Program-made: the position numbers and the translations under genes
In this document: one piece after another, positions 61,360 to 64,000 of the stretch
How the letters are laid out: every line of letters starts with the position of its first letter
Position numbering within the stretch: position 1 is the first letter of the stretch
Origin: CAYFRC01 sp050946115
GTDB taxonomy: Bacteria; Bacillota; Clostridia; Christensenellales; Aristaeellaceae
Length of the DNA: 64,000 nucleotides
Assembly (NCBI GenBank): GCA_050946115.1
Contig: JBMNUF010000011.1
Location: forward strand, 1 to 64,000
Reading direction: 5' to 3'
Notes under the pieces: model-generated
The model's database searches: none
What the model was told of the DNA's origin: nothing
Seen by the model: only the letters and a program-made list of their open reading frames with translations

Positions 61360-63294
61360 ATGCATGGGATTGCCTGCCTTCCCGCGCTCCCCCTCGTCGT
61401 GAACGACCCGTATCTTTCGATCTGGTGCGCCTCTGACCTTCTGACGGATGTCGATACGACGCACTGGGCGGGCAACACGAAGCGCCTTCGCGGAACGATC
61501 GTGATCGACGGGAAACGCTATCGCTACATGGGGCTGGGCGAGGACTGCGCGATGGAAACCGTATCGCAGCGCGTGACGCCCACGTCCACCGAAACATGCT
61601 TTCAGGCTGCCGGCGTAAAGCTGACGCTGACTTTTACCACCGCGCTGCTCCTTGACGACCTCGACCTTTTGTCCGCACCCGTGACGTTTGTGCGGCACAA
61701 GGCAGAGTCCACGGACGGCAAGGCGCACGAGGTATCTGTTTCCCTGCGCGTGTATGACGACATTTGCTACGACGGGGGCATCCGCCCCGAAATCCGAAAG
61801 GCAGGCTACGATTTGGACGGGCTGCACGTCGCCTATTGCGGGCAGGCGCAGCAGAAAGTCCTGTGCCATTCGGGCGACCACATTGCGATCGACTGGGGAT
61901 ATCTGTACGTCGCCTCGAGAGACGGCGCGAGATATTTCGACGACTATCTCGAAACGGGCGCGCGCGGCAAGGCGGACAGTGAAAGCGCGCTTTCGTCTGT
62001 CGCGCTCATCGGCTATGACGATATCGCATCCATCAACTACTTTGGAACCCTCACCAAGGCGTGGTGCTTCAAAGACGGTCTAACCATGCCGCAACTGCTT
62101 AAAAAATTCGACGCCGAGGGCGAAGAAATCCTCGCCCGCTGCGAGGCGTTCGACCGCGCGCTCATCGAAGAGGCACATGCCAAGGGCGGGGACGACTACG
62201 TCAAGATCGTCTCTGCCGCCTACCGCCACGCCATCGCCGCGCACAAACTGATCGCAGACGAAGAGGGCAAGCCCGTTCTGCTCTCCAAGGAGAACGATTC
62301 CAACGGCTGCATCGGCACGGTCGACGTGTCCTATCCCTCATCGCCCCTGTTCCTGAAATACAATCCGGAGCTCGTTCGCGCATTGTGCAGGGCGGTGCTG
62401 CGGTTTTCGGAAATGCCGGTGTGGACGCATGATTTCGCGCCGCACGACGTGGGGCGCTATCCCCACGCGATCGGGCAGGTGTACGCGCTGCGGAATGCGC
62501 GCGTAAAAAACGGAGAGGTATATCCGCCGTATTACCTCTATCCCGCGTCGTCTGACTGCTACCAACTGCGCTACCAGATGCCTGTGGAGGAGTGCGGCAA
62601 CATGCTGATCATGCTGCGCGCGGCGAAACAGGCGGACGGCGATTTGTCGCTTTCGAAAAAGCACCTTCCGACGCTCGAAAAATGGGCGCGCTATCTCACC
62701 GAATACGGGGAGGACCCGGGCGAACAGCTCTGCACGGATGATTTCGCGGGACACCTCGCGCACAATGTGAACCTGTCCGCGAAGGCCATCGTCGGCGTGA
62801 AGTGCTTTGCGCAAACGCTGCGCGATCTGGGCGACGACAGGTGGACGGATTATGACGAGAAGGCGACCGCGCTCGCAGAAAGCTGGATGCGGCGGGCGGA
62901 CAATCCCGATGGCACACCCCTCACCTTTGACGGCACGGGCTGGAGCATGAAATACAACTTGGCGTGGGACGGTGCGCTGAATTTGGGCATCTTCCCGCAG
63001 GAATTCTACGAAAGGGAAGTCCGTTCGTATCAAAAGCGCATCAACAAATACGGGTTTCCGCTCGATTCGCGAAAGGATTACACCAAGAGCGACTGGATCC
63101 TCTGGAGCGCCTCGATGACGCGCGATCCGAATCTGTTCCGCGCGATGATCGCGCCGGTCGCGCGGTATCTCGCCGAGAGCACGTCCCGCGTGGCGTTTTC
63201 CGACTGGTACGACACCGTGACGGGCAAATACGTACACTTTATCGCGCGAAGCGTGCAGGGCGGCCTGTTCATGCCGCTCCTGACGAAAGAATGA
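61360..63294 (+). CDS. glutaminase A-like family protein (DUF5127/DUF4965/DUF1793)
   Basis: Protein of 644 residues resembling fungal glutaminase GtaA and its bacterial relatives. The N-terminus PLVVNDPYLSIWCASDLLTD and HWAGNTKRLRGTIVIDGKRY fits the DUF4964/DUF5127 part. A (alpha/alpha)6-barrel-like part follows, with SKENDSNGCIGTVDVSYPSS, then PVWTHDFAPHDVGRYPHAIG, and near the end NLAWDGALNLGIFP and DWYDTVTG. There is no signal peptide, so the protein is probably cytoplasmic. Activity is not certain: related domains are also seen in sugar-active enzymes. The stop overlaps the next start (ATGA). Confidence 0.88.
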   Translation: MHGIACLPALPLVVNDPYLSIWCASDLLTDVDTTHWAGNTKRLRGTIVIDGKRYRYMGLGEDCAMETVSQRVTPTSTETCFQAAGVKLTLTFTTALLLDDLDLLSAPVTFVRHKAESTDGKAHEVSVSLRVYDDICYDGGIRPEIRKAGYDLDGLHVAYCGQAQQKVLCHSGDHIAIDWGYLYVASRDGARYFDDYLETGARGKADSESALSSVALIGYDDIASINYFGTLTKAWCFKDGLTMPQLLKKFDAEGEEILARCEAFDRALIEEAHAKGGDDYVKIVSAAYRHAIAAHKLIADEEGKPVLLSKENDSNGCIGTVDVSYPSSPLFLKYNPELVRALCRAVLRFSEMPVWTHDFAPHDVGRYPHAIGQVYALRNARVKNGEVYPPYYLYPASSDCYQLRYQMPVEECGNMLIMLRAAKQADGDLSLSKKHLPTLEKWARYLTEYGEDPGEQLCTDDFAGHLAHNVNLSAKAIVGVKCFAQTLRDLGDDRWTDYDEKATALAESWMRRADNPDGTPLTFDGTGWSMKYNLAWDGALNLGIFPQEFYEREVRSYQKRINKYGFPLDSRKDYTKSDWILWSASMTRDPNLFRAMIAPVARYLAESTSRVAFSDWYDTVTGKYVHFIARSVQGGLFMPLLTKE

Positions 63295-63995
63295 AGCGCG
63301 CGCTCATAACGGGCGGCTCCCGCGGGATTGGCGCGGAAATCGTGAGAGCGCTCGCCGAAAAGGGCTGGGAGGTCTCGTTCCTATACCGCGAAAACGCGGC
63401 GCGCGCCCTCGAGGTAGCTGCGGAAACCGGCGCTGCGGCGATTCGGGCGGACGTGTCCATAAAGCGCGACGTGGACGAGGCCGTACGGCGCATAGGCCAT
63501 GTGGATCTCTTGGTCAACAACGCGGGGATCGCGCAGAGTAAGCTCTTTACCGATCTCACCGAGGGCGACTGGCGAAATATGATTGACACAAACCTCACGG
63601 GTGTGTTTTTCGCGACGCAGGCGGTACTCCCCGCGATGCTCTCGCGAAAGCGCGGCAACATCGTCAACATCGCGTCCATGTGGGGACTGGTCGGCGCGTC
63701 GTGCGAGGTGCACTACTCCGCGTCCAAGGGCGGCGTGATCGCGCTGACCAAGGCGCTCGCAAAGGAAGTGGGGTCCGGCGGCATCTGCGTGAACTGCATT
63801 GCCCCCGGCGTCATCGACACCGAGATGAATAGGGAACTTTCGCAGGACGACCTTCGCGAACTTCGAGAGAATACGCCCCTTTGCCGCATCGGGACGGTGC
63901 GGGACGTTGCAAACGCGGTCTGCTTTCTGGCGTCGGACGAGGCGTCCTTCATCACGGGGCAGGTTTTGGGCGTGGACGGCGGGTTTATTACATAA
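63291..63995 (+). CDS. SDR family oxidoreductase, EF-P 5-aminopentanone reductase (YmfI)-like
   Basis: Short-chain dehydrogenase of 234 residues. The NAD(P)-binding motif is ITGGSRGIGAEIVRALAEKG, with NNAG, and the catalytic Ser-Tyr-Lys lie in the segment SMWGLVGASCEVHYSASKGG. The phrase SMWGLVGASCEV is close to B. subtilis YmfI, which reduces the aminopentanone on elongation factor P, and differs from typical FabG proteins. The start overlaps the glutaminase-like gene in ATGA. The ORF ends just before the right edge. FabG-type activity remains possible. Confidence 0.82.
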   Translation: MKRALITGGSRGIGAEIVRALAEKGWEVSFLYRENAARALEVAAETGAAAIRADVSIKRDVDEAVRRIGHVDLLVNNAGIAQSKLFTDLTEGDWRNMIDTNLTGVFFATQAVLPAMLSRKRGNIVNIASMWGLVGASCEVHYSASKGGVIALTKALAKEVGSGGICVNCIAPGVIDTEMNRELSQDDLRELRENTPLCRIGTVRDVANAVCFLASDEASFITGQVLGVDGGFIT

Positions 63996-64000
63996 CAAAC

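Overview
The window looks like chromosome from a GC-rich Clostridia member (Bacillota), probably a gut-type lineage near Christensenellales or Oscillospirales. Pointers are the low-GC-Gram-positive gene set (PPi-type phosphofructokinase, DUF896, TlyA, PBP1a, YmfI-like EF-P reductase, two-gene rplJL with an L10 leader), strong AGGAGG ribosome binding sites, and consensus TTGACA-17-TATAAT promoters despite high genomic GC. The lineage is inferred from gene content only.

Layout. 0-1 kb (minus): a DUF5320 / DUF134 pair behind a promoter with palindromic operators. 1-7 kb (minus): a phosphoesterase and a membrane protein, then a tightly packed one-way array of small accessory enzymes (two-domainless flavin protein, TIGR04076 protein, Nudix, three GNATs, methyltransferase, P-loop kinase) whose junctions carry copies of a shared CCGATTTGT-type element. 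7.1-7.65 kb has no supported gene. 7.7-11.7 kb: zinc-ribbon protein, deoC, a divergent URO-D-like gene, a small unknown protein and PPi-type pfk. 11.9-13.7 kb: rpsB-tsf. 13.9-24.3 kb: one gene for a 3466-residue exported repeat protein. 24.5-25.6 kb (minus): mazG-like gene and pyrH. 25.8-30.3 kb: prfC, typA, recF. 30.5-38.3 kb: rpoB-rpoC. 38.3-39.6 kb (minus): tlyA and ybaK. 39.7-50.2 kb: an AraC-type regulator and a peptide/oligosaccharide-type ABC importer operon that ends in an oxidoreductase and a TIM-barrel isomerase. 50.3-53.8 kb: SPFH protein, ribbon-helix-helix protein and an ABC exporter. 53.9-57.7 kb: PBP1a and a second Gfo/Idh/MocA oxidoreductase. 57.7-60.1 kb: small genes including an NAGPA-type phosphodiester glycosidase. 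60.1-61.3 kb (minus): rplL and rplJ with an L10 leader. 61.4-64 kb: a glutaminase-A-like protein overlapping a YmfI-like reductase.

How it fits together. Core translation and transcription genes are present, but classic clusters are broken up: rplJL lies 26 kb from rpoBC on the other strand, and tsf and pyrH are split by the giant surface-protein gene. The 39.7-50.2 kb block reads as one uptake-and-catabolism unit, probably for a sugar-containing solute. The most unusual items are the junction repeats of the small-gene array, the roughly 680-bp periodic giant gene, and a tandem TTGATATCAA operator ahead of an SPFH / RHH / ABC operon.
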